This document shows positions 35,108 to 44,648 of a stretch of 64,000 bases of DNA, piece by piece. This DNA comes from Vibrio caribbeanicus ATCC BAA-2122 (GTDB taxonomy: Bacteria; Pseudomonadota; Gammaproteobacteria; Enterobacterales; Vibrionaceae). The first letter of the stretch is position 1. Each line of letters starts with the position of its first letter. The DNA lies in NCBI RefSeq assembly GCF_000165125.1, contig NZ_AEIU01000108.1:16586-80585 (forward strand), given 5' to 3'. The notes under the pieces are model-generated. The model made no database searches and had not been told where the DNA came from. It saw only the letters and a program-made list of their open reading frames with translations. The position numbers and the translations under genes were made by a program.

Positions 35108-35118
35108 AGGAATAAAAA

Positions 35119-35820
35119 ATGAATACAGGTAATCGTCAAAAACGCGTTCTTCTTATTATGTCTTCCGTTGATGAACTGGGTATCAGTGGTAAGCAAACCG
35201 GGACATGGTTCACTGAACTTGCTGCGCCTTACTACATCCTCACTGAAGCTGGCCATGAAGTCGTGTTTGCCTCACCTCAAGGCGGTGAAGCGCCTATCGA
35301 CCTATTAAGCATGAAAGCGCCTTTTACCACTTCATACACTGAGCGTTTCTTTAATGACCCAGTCGCCATGTTTGCAGCGCGTAATACTCGCAAACTGCGC
35401 GAAGTTGATTACAACACTTACGATGCTGTCTTCATTCCTGGTGGTTACGGCCTACTGACTGACCTTGCGTCTGACCAGCACACTCTAAAGCTTATCAAAG
35501 ATTTTTACGAAACAGACCGACCAGTTGCGATGGTATGTCACGCTCCTGCTATCTTGCGCGATGTCAAACTCTCTAATGGTGAGTATCTAGTAAAAGGTAA
35601 AGAGTTAACTGGCTTTAAAAACTCTGAAGATGAAGAAGTTGAATTGCTTAAGCATCTGCTATTCTCTCTAGAAGATGAATTACAACGCCGCGGCGCTGTG
35701 TACAAAAGCAAAGCGAACTGGGAACCCAATGTTGTGGTCGATGGCGCGCTAATGACAGGCCAAAGCCCAGCATCCGCCGATCCATTGGCAGAAGCGTTAT
35801 CTGAAGTACTACTAAAATAA
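35119..35820 (+). CDS. DJ-1/PfpI family protein (Hsp31-like)
   Basis: The 233-residue protein has the type 1 glutamine amidotransferase-like fold: GHEVVFASPQGGEAPID, YDAVFIPGGYGLLTDL, and the nucleophile cysteine in PVAMVCHAPAIL. KGKELTGFKNSEDEEVEL is the Hsp31-type C-terminal block. Members include glyoxalases, deglycases and chaperones that respond to carbonyl or redox stress. AAGGAATAAAAA stands before the ATG. A TetR regulator lies downstream. Confidence 0.9.
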   Translation: MNTGNRQKRVLLIMSSVDELGISGKQTGTWFTELAAPYYILTEAGHEVVFASPQGGEAPIDLLSMKAPFTTSYTERFFNDPVAMFAARNTRKLREVDYNTYDAVFIPGGYGLLTDLASDQHTLKLIKDFYETDRPVAMVCHAPAILRDVKLSNGEYLVKGKELTGFKNSEDEEVELLKHLLFSLEDELQRRGAVYKSKANWEPNVVVDGALMTGQSPASADPLAEALSEVLLK

Positions 35821-35846
35821 TCGCTAAACTACTGCCTTATTGATCA

Positions 35847-35870
35847 AAACCGCTCTTAGAGCGGTTTTTT
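35847..35870 (+). terminator. Terminator after the PfpI gene
   Basis: AAACCGCTC and GAGCGGTTT form a perfect 9-pair stem around TTA, followed by TTT. It lies before the TetR gene, so that gene must have its own promoter or rely on read-through. Confidence 0.88.
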
Positions 35871-35885
35871 ACAAAGGTTATAACA

Positions 35886-36473
35886 ATGCGTACTCTTAAC
35901 CCTACAGCAATAAAAATTGCCGATCTTGCAGAGCATTATATTCAAACCCGGGGATTTAATGGTTTTAGCTTTCGCGATATCCAAAATGAGCTTGGTATCA
36001 AAACGGCCAGTATCCATTATCATTTTAAAACCAAGCAAGATCTCGCTAATACCGTACTTGAACGTTACCTTCATCGCTACCAAGCACAACTGACTAAGAT
36101 TTATCAGCAGCATGAGCAGGCCAAGTCGATGCTTAGCGCCTTTGCCGATGAATTTATGCAGACTCACCAAAGCAATAAACTTTGTCTTTGTGGGATGTTC
36201 GCCTCTGACCTGTACTCGCTATCAAAAGATGTGGTTATGCCGTTAAATCGATTCGTTGACATCAATCATGCTTGGCTTGTCAGCGTGCTCAAACATGGTA
36301 TTACCAGTGGGGAATTTCAACAGGACATCAATCCAGAGCGATTCGCCAAGGTCTATTTCTCATCGCTTGAAGGAAGTTTATTGATGGCACAATTTCGCAC
36401 ATCCAACGACATCAAGGAAGTGACAAATAGCCTTATCGCATCCATTACAGAAACAGCCCCAAGTCAAAACTGA
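35886..36473 (+). CDS. TetR-family transcriptional regulator
   Basis: The N-terminal helix-turn-helix is in FNGFSFRDIQNELGIKTASIHYHFKTKQDL, read in short blocks (IQNELGIKTAS, IHYHFKTKQDL). The rest of the 195-residue protein is a helical ligand-binding domain. AAGG lies 7 bases before the ATG. It is a plausible regulator of the adjacent PfpI gene. Confidence 0.9.
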   Translation: MRTLNPTAIKIADLAEHYIQTRGFNGFSFRDIQNELGIKTASIHYHFKTKQDLANTVLERYLHRYQAQLTKIYQQHEQAKSMLSAFADEFMQTHQSNKLCLCGMFASDLYSLSKDVVMPLNRFVDINHAWLVSVLKHGITSGEFQQDINPERFAKVYFSSLEGSLLMAQFRTSNDIKEVTNSLIASITETAPSQN

Positions 36474-36811
36474 AGTTGTTAGCTGCTCCTAGCCATCAAA
36501 GAGTGATAAAACCGCTGGGCGATAAGAGTCATATTATCTGAGGCTAACTCCAGCGACGCATGAATACAAATCGCCACTTTCATCCTTATCCTCAAAAATC
36601 TACAACCTTCTATTCGTAACTCCTCTCTTCAAAAATCATTACAAATTGCAGCCTGACTCGACAAATAAAACTTTAACCTACTGATTTATATTGAGGTATT
36701 AAAAAAAATTACGCATCATGTGTCTTTTTAGTCGTCTTAGCTGCACATATCTCGTATGAACATCGTCAGGTCTACAAATACCAACAGAAGTGATATTAAA
36801 GGGAGAAATCA
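36474..36811. other. Intergenic interval
   Basis: About 338 bases between the TetR and DUF2007 genes. I see no gene, repeat or clear promoter. Confidence 0.5.
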
Positions 36812-37216
36812 ATGATTGTTGTCGCAAGGTTTTCTTTTCCTCATGAGGCTTATTTAGCTAAAGCCAATTTAGAAAGTGCTGGGATCGATAGCTTTATCGC
36901 TGATGAACATACGGTCAATACACAATGGCTCTACTCCCATGCAATGGGCGGCGTTCGTTTGATGGTCGAGGAAAGTAATCTCGCCGAGGCAAAGGAAATC
37001 CTAACCAGTGATTTTTCTGAGAGTCTGGAAAATCACACTAAAGAGATAGGAGAGAAACAAGACTCCTGCCCTCATTGTGGAAGCCACGACTTATCAGCTC
37101 ATACGCAAGGTAAACGCCCAGCTTTTCTGGTATTTATCTTGCTCGGTTTTCCTTTGTTCTTTTACAAACAGGGCTATAAATGCAATCAATGCGGTAAATT
37201 CAGCGAAACACTCTAA
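36812..37216 (+). CDS. DUF2007 domain protein with C-terminal zinc ribbon
   Basis: The 134-residue protein starts with the DUF2007 pattern (FPHEAYLAKANLESAGIDSF, then GGVRLMVEESNLAEAKEIL). A zinc ribbon follows with CPHC and, after a hydrophobic stretch (PAFLVFILLGFPLFFY), CNQCG. The hydrophobic stretch may form a membrane hairpin inserted in the ribbon. DUF2007 proteins are called putative signal-transducing proteins; no function is established. Confidence 0.8.
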   Translation: MIVVARFSFPHEAYLAKANLESAGIDSFIADEHTVNTQWLYSHAMGGVRLMVEESNLAEAKEILTSDFSESLENHTKEIGEKQDSCPHCGSHDLSAHTQGKRPAFLVFILLGFPLFFYKQGYKCNQCGKFSETL

Positions 37217-37240
37217 CGATTAGGAGCTAACAATTCCTAA

Positions 37241-37274
37241 AGGATACAGCTCCAACCTATTGTAACTGTATCCT
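37241..37274. terminator. Convergent hairpin between the DUF2007 and DUF2799 genes
   Basis: AGGATACAG and CTGTATCCT pair over 9 positions around a 16-base loop between two converging genes. No long T tract. Confidence 0.55.
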
Positions 37275-37315
37275 AGAATATCTTGAAAATGCTTAGTAGC
37301 ACCTAAAATAAATTG

Positions 37316-38035
37316 CTAAAACATATCAGCGATTTTTTTAATTCCTTGAATGGCACTCTCGACTGTCGAGACACCATCACTCACTGCCTCTTGGGTATTT
37401 AATGCACTTAAGCGTTTATTCAACTGCTCTCGACGGCTGTTTGAAATATCCTTGTCAGAGAGCTCTGCAAGTATCTGACTTCTCTCTCTCTGAATCTTGT
37501 GTATTTCCAGCTCTTGCTGAAATTTTCTTACTTTAGCTTCATCTGTCTCTAATTTCATTTTTGCAGAGTTAAGATTTGCAGTGGCGTTTTTTCTGGCGTT
37601 TTCACTAATGGTTTCGCTCATCAATTGCCCTTGATAATAATCGATATTATTCTGCGACTTCCTGACTTCATACTGTGCACTAGCCAGGTTTTTATAGGGA
37701 CGATAACCTGACAGAAATTCACTCGAGAGATCGGCTGGGCAAACATTGCTATATCTCTGATTGGATTGACCAAGCGACACACCATTATCATAAGAACAAT
37801 ACGTTTTTAGTCCCTCGCTTCGCCCTTTATTGTATGATTTCAAGTCCATTTTCACTTGATACTCTGAGCAATCTTTACTGTAGTCAGCCGCACGGTTACT
37901 CCGACCATTCTGGCCATCAGACAAACCTATTTGATACCAATCACCAAGTAAGCATTCTTCCTGACTAATCGATGCACAACCCGATAAACTGCCAAGTAAA
38001 AGAATAAAAAGTGGCACCAACCCATATCTTTGCAT
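37316..38035 (-). CDS. DUF2799-like lipoprotein with coiled coil
   Basis: Lipoprotein signal ends LLGSLSGC, followed by SISQEEC and GDWYQIGLSDGQNGRSNR, the DUF2799 pattern. The second half is a long charged coiled coil (ARKNATANLNSAKMKLETDE and QRERSQILAELSDKDISNSR). The 239-residue product probably sits in the outer membrane or periplasm. Function is unknown. Confidence 0.8.
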   Translation of the reverse strand: MQRYGLVPLFILLLGSLSGCASISQEECLLGDWYQIGLSDGQNGRSNRAADYSKDCSEYQVKMDLKSYNKGRSEGLKTYCSYDNGVSLGQSNQRYSNVCPADLSSEFLSGYRPYKNLASAQYEVRKSQNNIDYYQGQLMSETISENARKNATANLNSAKMKLETDEAKVRKFQQELEIHKIQRERSQILAELSDKDISNSRREQLNKRLSALNTQEAVSDGVSTVESAIQGIKKIADMF

Positions 38036-38348
38036 TATTTTTATTTCCTATTTTGTTAAAGCCAAAAAACGCATGTCGTAGGGTCGGCAATAGTGCAGAT
38101 TCAAAACTAAATTATCAATTAATAATCAATGGTTTATATAAAAACATTGACAGTGACTACAAATACGCAACTTTTTGCACATTGGATATTTACAAAAAGG
38201 AGCATTCAAGATGGACATTAGACTTAAAGTCTTATCTTTGAGAGCCGTTCCAATTTTCAACTTTATCAACAAAACTCTAACATCCCATTGAAAGAGGTGA
38301 TCCTCTTCAATGGTCTACTTCTGGATCCAGATTGAAAAGGAAGTAATG
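38036..38348. other. Intergenic interval upstream of the response regulator
   Basis: About 313 bases separating divergent genes. I see no clear element apart from AAGGAAG, the ribosome site of the next gene. Confidence 0.5.
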
Positions 38349-39155
38349 ATGCTGTATACGATTTTAGTGGTTGAAGATGACCAAGATATGGCCAACCTAA
38401 TCAGCCTTAACTTAAAGGTGCAAGGTTACAAGACTATTCTGACATCGCACATTAGCGAAGGGTATCAAATCGTCTGTCAAGGGTTAGCCGATGCCGTGAT
38501 ATTGGATAGAAAACTGTGCGATGGAGACGGAACGGAAATGTGCAAACGTCTGAGGCAACAGCAAATTAGTTTGCCGATTCTGATGCTTACTGGTCTCAAC
38601 AGTGAACACGATATGGTTGATGGTCTTGAAGCAGGAGCCGACGATTATCTCACCAAGCCATTTAGTGTTGTTGAACTACAAGCAAGAGTCAGGGCGTTAA
38701 TACGCCGTACTCATTATGCTCATTGGCAAGACTCTAGCAAGGACTCTCCTAATGTAACACCGTTACAAATCAATCCAAATTGGCAGGTGGCTCAGCATTC
38801 AACACACCAGCTTGCCCCTGATCAAACGAGTAACGATATACCTGAAGCACTTGTCTTTGATGAACTTGTGATCTCTAAAAAGCAACATGAGGTTCGTCTT
38901 GCAGGCGCAAACATCAACTTAACACCAACAGAATTTTCATTGTTGTACTGTCTTGCCAGCAAACCTGGAAGAGTGTTTACCAAAGACGAATTATTGATTC
39001 GCGTCTGGGATACCGATTATGACGGTTATCATCATACCGTTTGTAGCACCATCAATCGGCTAAGGAATAAAATTGAGAAGCCCAAACATAATATGAGATA
39101 CATTCGAACAGTTTGGGGAGTTGGGTACAAATTTCAAAATGAGGCAAGACCATGA
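38349..39155 (+). CDS. OmpR/PhoB-type response regulator
   Basis: The receiver domain has the acidic pair EDD, phosphoacceptor D in AVILDRKL, and lysine in DYLTKPFS. The C-terminal winged helix is in LTPTEFSLLYCLASKPGRVF and WDTDYDGYHHTVCSTINRLR, with a RYIRTVWGVGYKF ending. The linker is long (about 60 residues, polar). ATG 38349 with AAGGAAG 5 bases upstream is chosen. It overlaps the kinase gene by four bases (ATGA). Confidence 0.9.
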   Translation: MLYTILVVEDDQDMANLISLNLKVQGYKTILTSHISEGYQIVCQGLADAVILDRKLCDGDGTEMCKRLRQQQISLPILMLTGLNSEHDMVDGLEAGADDYLTKPFSVVELQARVRALIRRTHYAHWQDSSKDSPNVTPLQINPNWQVAQHSTHQLAPDQTSNDIPEALVFDELVISKKQHEVRLAGANINLTPTEFSLLYCLASKPGRVFTKDELLIRVWDTDYDGYHHTVCSTINRLRNKIEKPKHNMRYIRTVWGVGYKFQNEARP

Positions 39156-40591
39156 ATCGATCGTTTAAACAACGTTTGCTTGGTCTCTCCCTCGTGTGGG
39201 CGCTAGTGAGCATTCCACTACTAACTTATTATTTTCATATTACATGGCAAAGCAGTGAACAGCATGCTCGTCAATTTCTTCACAAAGATTTGGCACATCA
39301 TATGCGTGATGATAACCCGTTGTTCGAAGGCAATGACTATTCACCAAAAGCCCTCAAAAGTATTTTTCATACTCTGATGGTGCTTGGTCCAGATTTTGAA
39401 ATTTACTTTCTCGATAGTCAGGGAAACATCACCACCACAGGTTTAGCTGAGCACGTTGAATTTACGCCAAGTGTCGATTTAACACCAATCCAAGACTTTT
39501 TAGCTGGTAAGCCTTTACCTATCTTGGGCGATGATCCTCAAGACAGTCTACGCAAGAAGGTATTTTCTGTTTCTGAAATTCAAGGTGAGGAGGGAATTGA
39601 AGGTTACCTATATGTTGTTATTGGCCGACAATCCTCAGCACTGGCTCGAGTTAATCGCTATATGATCCAATACTTCCCTGTTTTACTCGGAGGCATCGCG
39701 CTAATTTTGCTGTTTACCGTGTTGATTTATCGACTGGTAAAAAAGGATTTGCTCAGCCCAAATCAGACCTTGATTCGCCAAATAGAACATGCTGCCAAAG
39801 AGAATTTTCGAGTCGAGCCAAACTTAGCAGTATCTACAATTGAACTGCAACCGCTATCCAAACAATTTGGCTATTTAGTCGACCATATTCAATGGCAGTT
39901 TCTCTGTTTGCGCCAACAAGAACACTTACGTAGAGAGTACTTAATGCGCCTTAGCCACGATTTAAAAACCCCATTGGCGAATATACAAGGCTACTTGGAA
40001 ACTTGGTTAATCCATGGCAAGCAAAATACTGAACTGGTCTCTACTGCGCACTCGAACGCACTCAAGTTGCACGAACAACTACAAGAGCAATTCGAAGCAG
40101 CGCGTAAAGAACTTGTTGAGCCAGAAATTGAGCGCTTACCGATTGATATAAACCACTGGATTGAAGAATGCAAAGGACGCTTCAAGATTGGATTGGCCAA
40201 AAAGTCTTTAACTTTGTTATCCAACATTACCGTCAATACCATAGTTAGAGCGGATAAAAAGCTGTTGGACCGTTTGATGGATAATCTTATGGAAAATGCA
40301 ATTCGTCATAGTCCAAGCAATGCCCGTATTGAGCTTTATGTAAAACCCAACTCTCGTCATTCCTCACCAGCTCAAGTTCACGATATTCGTGTTGAACTGA
40401 TCAATTCCGTCGACCCCTCTATTCGTGGCGGAGAATTGGGAATGGGGCTGAAAACGATCAGTGCGATTCTATCTTTGCATCATTCTAAGCTCGAAATATC
40501 CGAACAACCGGGGTTGTTTATCACCCAATTTGTACTCAAAACAGAGCCCTCTCACCAGACTCATCAAATATTGAATGGTGAAACCACATAA
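39152..40591 (+). CDS. Sensor histidine kinase with degenerate ATP-binding G1 box
   Basis: The 479-residue kinase has two membrane segments (SLVWALVSIPLLTYYF and LLGGIALILLFTVLIYRLV) around a periplasmic sensor. The phosphorylated histidine is in RLSHDLKTPLANI and the N box in RLMDNLMENAIRHS. The usual D-x-G-x-G segment is not recognisable; only a short VDPSIRGGELGMGLKTI region replaces it. It may still bind ATP weakly. It is the partner of the regulator at 38349. The signal is unknown. Confidence 0.88.
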   Translation: MNRSFKQRLLGLSLVWALVSIPLLTYYFHITWQSSEQHARQFLHKDLAHHMRDDNPLFEGNDYSPKALKSIFHTLMVLGPDFEIYFLDSQGNITTTGLAEHVEFTPSVDLTPIQDFLAGKPLPILGDDPQDSLRKKVFSVSEIQGEEGIEGYLYVVIGRQSSALARVNRYMIQYFPVLLGGIALILLFTVLIYRLVKKDLLSPNQTLIRQIEHAAKENFRVEPNLAVSTIELQPLSKQFGYLVDHIQWQFLCLRQQEHLRREYLMRLSHDLKTPLANIQGYLETWLIHGKQNTELVSTAHSNALKLHEQLQEQFEAARKELVEPEIERLPIDINHWIEECKGRFKIGLAKKSLTLLSNITVNTIVRADKKLLDRLMDNLMENAIRHSPSNARIELYVKPNSRHSSPAQVHDIRVELINSVDPSIRGGELGMGLKTISAILSLHHSKLEISEQPGLFITQFVLKTEPSHQTHQILNGETT

Positions 40592-40624
40592 TTCTGAGTG
40601 GAGTCACCAATCAATATCAGTGTC

Positions 40625-41389
40625 TCACTGCCCCTGAAAATTAGGGGCACGCTTTTCTAAAAAAGCTTGCATGCCTTCTTTTTGATCTTGGGTGGCAAAC
40701 AAAGAATGAAAAGCTCGTCGTTCAAACAGCAGTCCCTCTTTGAGAGAAACTTGCTCTGCTCTATCGATCGCTTCTTTAGCAACCAGCACTGAAGGTTTGC
40801 TGTAGCTAGAAATGACATTAGCAATAGCAAGCGTTTCATCAAGCAAGTTTTCATCGGGCATAACACGAGCAACTAAGCCTGCTCGCTCCGCTTCTAATGC
40901 ATCCATCATTCTGCCAGTTAAAATTAAATCCATCGCTTTAGCACGCCCAACCAACCTCGTTAGTCGTTGAGTACCACCAATCCCGGGGATCACTCCTAAT
41001 TTGATTTCAGGTTGGCCAAACAGCGCCGATTCTGCAGCGTAAATCAGATCACACATCATTGCCAACTCGCAACCACCTCCAAGCGCGTAACCTGATACGG
41101 CTGCGATTTTGGGCGTTCGCAGGGCGCAGAACGCCTCCCATCCAGAAAAGTAGTCAATACCCAGCATTTCACCGTAACTCTTATCTGACATTTCGGCAAT
41201 ATCTGCACCAGCAGCAAAGGCGCGCTCAGAGCCTGTGATGACAAAACAGCCGACATTGGGACTTTTATCTAGTTCGGTAAGGGTTTGCGTAATAGCAAAC
41301 ATCACTTCGCTGTTCAGCGCATTTAGTTTCTCTGGCCGGTTGAGCCTAACCAGCACAACACGCCCTATTTGTTCAGTTTGAATGATCAT
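40625..41389 (-). CDS. Enoyl-CoA hydratase/isomerase
   Basis: The 254-residue crotonase-fold protein has the oxyanion-hole segment [11 protein letters not shown] and [16 protein letters not shown], and the catalytic glutamates near [22 protein letters not shown], typical of true hydratases. ATG 41389 follows GGAGAGAG; the frame's upstream extension is rejected. It is the last gene of a three-gene operon with the reductase and adenylation enzyme; the product may act on the CoA or acyl intermediate of that pathway. Confidence 0.92.
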   Translation of the reverse strand: MIIQTEQIGRVVLVRLNRPEKLNALNSEVMFAITQTLTELDKSPNVGCFVITGSERAFAAGADIAEMSDKSYGEMLGIDYFSGWEAFCALRTPKIAAVSGYALGGGCELAMMCDLIYAAESALFGQPEIKLGVIPGIGGTQRLTRLVGRAKAMDLILTGRMMDALEAERAGLVARVMPDENLLDETLAIANVISSYSKPSVLVAKEAIDRAEQVSLKEGLLFERRAFHSLFATQDQKEGMQAFLEKRAPNFQGQ

Positions 41390-41412
41390 GTTCTCTCTCC
41401 TACCCAGATCGA

Positions 41413-42753
41413 TTAAGAATCCCAAATAGCGCCGTAGGCAGGAATGCCTCGACTCTCAAGGCCAAAGACTACTTCTTGAGTCAGTTTTTGGTTAGCGATG
41501 CAAATCACTGCTTCTGCATCAAATTTTTTGTAGGCAGCATAGGCGAGTTTCACCATATCTGGCTTACCTTTTTCGGTGGTATCCCAGATATCCGCATTAG
41601 GCTGAACTGCTAAAATTTCATCCACTAATGCGTCACCATAGGTTTCTCTTGGTGTCCTCGTGGACCAAACTAGGTGCATAGGGACTTCTTTTGCCAGCAA
41701 GTGCGGTAGGCAAGGCCCAATGCCGCTGCCTGTCGCTATGTAAACGACACGTTTAAATAAGACTTCGATATTCGCAACACCTGCTGTTGGGATACCTTTG
41801 ACCCACACATGGCTAGGTCTACTCTCGATCAACTTCCCGGTCCAGTCACCAGCACGAGAGACCGTGAGACGGAAGCCAGACTCACTAGGGCTAGGTACAT
41901 TGGCAAAGTGATGCCATTCCATTAATGGATTTGTGCTAATCGCGGTAGAAGATCCGGCAAAAGGCGTAACGCCATAATCAAACTTTAACAATGCAACATG
42001 ACTGGATGGGGTCACAATCTCCACTGGGACGCGGCGAAGGCGTAACCACGGTAACAAGATACTGAAAGTGACCATCACCAAAGCCCAGAAGGAATAAGAC
42101 ATTAACATAGATGAACTGAAACTGGCCTGGGGATTAAGATCGTCAGCCAGGCAAAAAGTTTGGCCCCAAAACAGTATCAGCACGCTCCAACCACCAAATC
42201 GGTGAGTTTTCTCAAACGCATTATGATACTTCTTGCGAACATTCGGCAGTGCCATGACGATAATTAGCATAAGCAAAGCCAAGATAAGGTAAGAAATCCC
42301 AAGAGTTCGAGAGGAAATAGAGACCAAATCATGGTAATAACTATAGGCTAATGACCCAGTAAAAATTGCAAACCAAGTCGTTGCGGCCATTGCGCTCCCA
42401 CTATGAAGTCCTCCATGGTGATAGATCTTGCCAAGATGCCAACGTATTACCAATGGCCATGAGGTCGGCGCTCGAGTGGCAAGCCAAAACAATAGGTTTA
42501 TCACATATTGCTGCCTAACCAACACCGCCACACTCAAGTTAACTACCACCAAGTTTGCCAAAGTTTGCAGTGCAATACTCTCGGCTGAAAACCATTCTCC
42601 GACCATTATTCCGTAAGCTAACGTCATCACATTGGCGCAAAGCACCAGAATCACCAATCGGTAGTAGTGCTCCAGTGCAGGATAAGACCAGATGCGACGA
42701 AGCCACGATTTTTGCTCAGGTAATACAGTAGCACTGTGGTCAATCGAACTCAT
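41413..42753 (-). CDS. TmpA-like membrane flavoprotein reductase
   Basis: The 446-residue protein has about six membrane segments in the first half (including [20 protein letters not shown] and [19 protein letters not shown]) and histidines that could bind haem ([23 protein letters not shown]). The C-terminal half has a ferredoxin-reductase-like layout: [11 protein letters not shown] and [17 protein letters not shown] (nucleotide binding), then [10 protein letters not shown]. This resembles fungal TmpA and ferric reductases. It overlaps the adenylation gene by four bases (ATGA). The substrate is unknown. Confidence 0.7.
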   Translation of the reverse strand: MSSIDHSATVLPEQKSWLRRIWSYPALEHYYRLVILVLCANVMTLAYGIMVGEWFSAESIALQTLANLVVVNLSVAVLVRQQYVINLLFWLATRAPTSWPLVIRWHLGKIYHHGGLHSGSAMAATTWFAIFTGSLAYSYYHDLVSISSRTLGISYLILALLMLIIVMALPNVRKKYHNAFEKTHRFGGWSVLILFWGQTFCLADDLNPQASFSSSMLMSYSFWALVMVTFSILLPWLRLRRVPVEIVTPSSHVALLKFDYGVTPFAGSSTAISTNPLMEWHHFANVPSPSESGFRLTVSRAGDWTGKLIESRPSHVWVKGIPTAGVANIEVLFKRVVYIATGSGIGPCLPHLLAKEVPMHLVWSTRTPRETYGDALVDEILAVQPNADIWDTTEKGKPDMVKLAYAAYKKFDAEAVICIANQKLTQEVVFGLESRGIPAYGAIWDS

Positions 42754-44381
42754 GAGACTTCCTCCGAAATAGGTGTTTGAGATGCTTGGTAGAGTGCCAT
42801 CAATGCACGTTTATCAATTTTTCCGCGCGGAGTTTTAGGCAATGTTTCTAAGGCCACCACTGTTTTAGGTACACAGTAATACGGAAGGTGAGTTTTGACG
42901 CTTTGTTGTGCATCGGCAGTTACAACGCTGGCGGGTGTGACAAAAGCGACCAAGGTTTTATGGTCAACTTTTAAGGTGACGGCCTGATGGCATCCCGCGG
43001 TTTTTTCTATCACTCGGGACACAGAGTCCAGCTCTACTCTAAAACCCAACACTTTCACTTGATCATCGGTTCTGCCTAAGTGAATAAGCTCACCATTTTC
43101 ATTCCATTTACCCAAATCACGGGTACGAAACATTTTGTATTCCTCACCAAGGAAAGGGTCAGGACGATAACGCTCAGCATTGAGCACTTCATTGCCAATA
43201 TAACCAGCCGTAACACACAGGCCTCCAGCCCACATTTCGCCCACATCACCTATAGCACAAGGCTTCATATCCTCATCGAGAATATAAACGGTATTATTGG
43301 GTGTTGGTTTTCCTATTGTTAAGGTCTGAGACGGCCCGAGGTAATGCTGGGCGGTGTTAATGATGGTAGTTTCCGTTGGACCACAAGAGTTGTAGAAGCG
43401 ACAAAAAGACGCCCAAGCATCGGCCAGCGGAACCGGACATGGCTCCCCCGCAACCGCAGCTACTTGGATCGACTGACAAGATTCGACATTCAGATTGGCG
43501 AGAATAGAAGGAGTCGCTATCACCGCATCCGCCTGACTCACCGTTGCTTCAATCTCTTTCCCACGTATCAATAGCGTTGCACCATGACACAGAGTCACAA
43601 AAATCTCCCAAGCGCACATATCAAAGGCAATGCTTAAGATTTGCCCAACCTTCATATCAGGCTTTATCCCCAGATTTCCCGGTGCTGTCATCACAATATT
43701 AGCGACGTTTTGGTGAGTGACTTGAACGCCATTGGGGGTTCCTGTCGTGCCCGATGTGAATAAAATAAAGCATCGGGAGTCTGGTGGGATAGAGGCAAAA
43801 ATAGGAGTGCTAACTGGGTTCAACTGTTCAAGTAAGGTGTCTAAATAAAACACGTTCTGATGCTCAAGATCTCCAATATCCTCTGCATGATGAGAAAGAC
43901 TTAATACAACCTTGATTTCGGCTGTATCACATACATGACGCAAAACCCGCTTTGGGGCAACTCCTGCATGTTGAGGAACATAGCACGCCCCCAATTTAAG
44001 TATGGCGAGTATGCCAATTAACATTGGAATCGATCGGGTAAGAAAAAGACCCACCGCATCGCTAGGCGACACGCCTTGCGATTGTAAAAATATCGCCAAT
44101 CTATCGGCTTTATTGTTCAGTGAATGATAACTAATACTTTGCCCTTCATGAATCGCAGCAATCGCTTCAGGACGTAAGCTCGCTTGCGCTTCTATGGCAT
44201 TATGAAGGCAAAAATAATCAGGATTGGCATAGTCACCTTGGCCAAATTTCTCAAAAATAATTTGGTCACTCATTGAGAGCTCAGAGAAAGCTTCGCGGTG
44301 AAAATGAAAGCGGCGCTTTACGTCATTAAGGCTGTTATCGTTGTGATGCAGATGCTCAGTCTGTAATTTGGGGAGTTTCAT
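42750..44381 (-). CDS. Stand-alone adenylation enzyme (AMP-binding, NRPS A-domain type)
   Basis: The 543-residue protein has all the core motifs: FILFTSGTTGTPNGV (A3), AFDMCAWEIFVTL, NSCGPTETT (A5), GEMWAGG, RTRDLGKW (A7), GRTDDQVKVLGFRVEL (A8), and PKTPRGKIDKRAL with the acyl-transfer lysine (A10). No carrier or condensation domain is fused. The N-terminal 50 residues are unusual (HLHHNDNSLNDVKRRFH). CAAGGAG precedes the ATG. It activates an amino or other acid; the substrate cannot be read out. It heads the operon with the TmpA-like reductase and hydratase. Confidence 0.88.
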   Translation of the reverse strand: MKLPKLQTEHLHHNDNSLNDVKRRFHFHREAFSELSMSDQIIFEKFGQGDYANPDYFCLHNAIEAQASLRPEAIAAIHEGQSISYHSLNNKADRLAIFLQSQGVSPSDAVGLFLTRSIPMLIGILAILKLGACYVPQHAGVAPKRVLRHVCDTAEIKVVLSLSHHAEDIGDLEHQNVFYLDTLLEQLNPVSTPIFASIPPDSRCFILFTSGTTGTPNGVQVTHQNVANIVMTAPGNLGIKPDMKVGQILSIAFDMCAWEIFVTLCHGATLLIRGKEIEATVSQADAVIATPSILANLNVESCQSIQVAAVAGEPCPVPLADAWASFCRFYNSCGPTETTIINTAQHYLGPSQTLTIGKPTPNNTVYILDEDMKPCAIGDVGEMWAGGLCVTAGYIGNEVLNAERYRPDPFLGEEYKMFRTRDLGKWNENGELIHLGRTDDQVKVLGFRVELDSVSRVIEKTAGCHQAVTLKVDHKTLVAFVTPASVVTADAQQSVKTHLPYYCVPKTVVALETLPKTPRGKIDKRALMALYQASQTPISEEVS

Positions 44382-44426
44382 GAATTGTCTCCTTGTTATT
44401 CGTTTTTTAAAACTTAACAGGAGAAG

Positions 44427-44475
44427 TTCACAAAATTCTCACAAGCGAATACTGAGTTTTTCACAAGTTTCTCGC
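44427..44475 (-). promoter_or_regulatory. Tandem CreB-box-like motifs before the adenylation operon
   Basis: TTCACAAAATTCTCAC (44427-44442) and TTCACAAGTTTCTCGC (44460-44475) both follow TTCAC-N6-CTCRC, near the known CreB site TTCAC-N6-TTCAC. They start 33 bases apart, about three helix turns, upstream of ATG 44381. creBCD lies close by. Confidence 0.4.
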
Positions 44476-44533
44476 CACACTCGGTGAAAAACATTTAAAC
44501 GGGAGTGGCCAATGCAGATGACTTTATTGAAGG

Positions 44534-44560
44534 AAAAAAGTGCCGCGTTTTAGAAACGCG
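44534..44560 (-). terminator. Terminator of the hydrolase-OsmC unit
   Basis: CGCGTTT and AAACGCG pair perfectly around three bases; on the minus strand a run of six T follows after GCAC. It lies downstream of the OsmC gene. Confidence 0.6.
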
Positions 44561-44605
44561 ACAGCATACATTGAGGAGGTTCTTTTGATTATCTTGGTGA
44601 TATCT

Positions 44606-44640
44606 ACCCAAGTAACTTCAAGATGCTAGGTTCAGCGAGG
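44606..44640. repeat. Truncated MITE terminus
   Basis: TACCCAAGTAACTTCAAGATG and the following GCTAGGTTCAGCGAG match the end of the MITE at 52479-52744 over about 35 bases. It lies just after the OsmC stop. Confidence 0.7.
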
Positions 44641-44648
44641 AAAGTGCT

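Larger units (their letters stand above)
34788..35118. other. Interval between the secreted pair and the PfpI gene
   Basis: Holds the terminator at 34817, AT-rich sequence and the operator-like repeats at 34991 and 35094. No gene visible. Confidence 0.6.
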
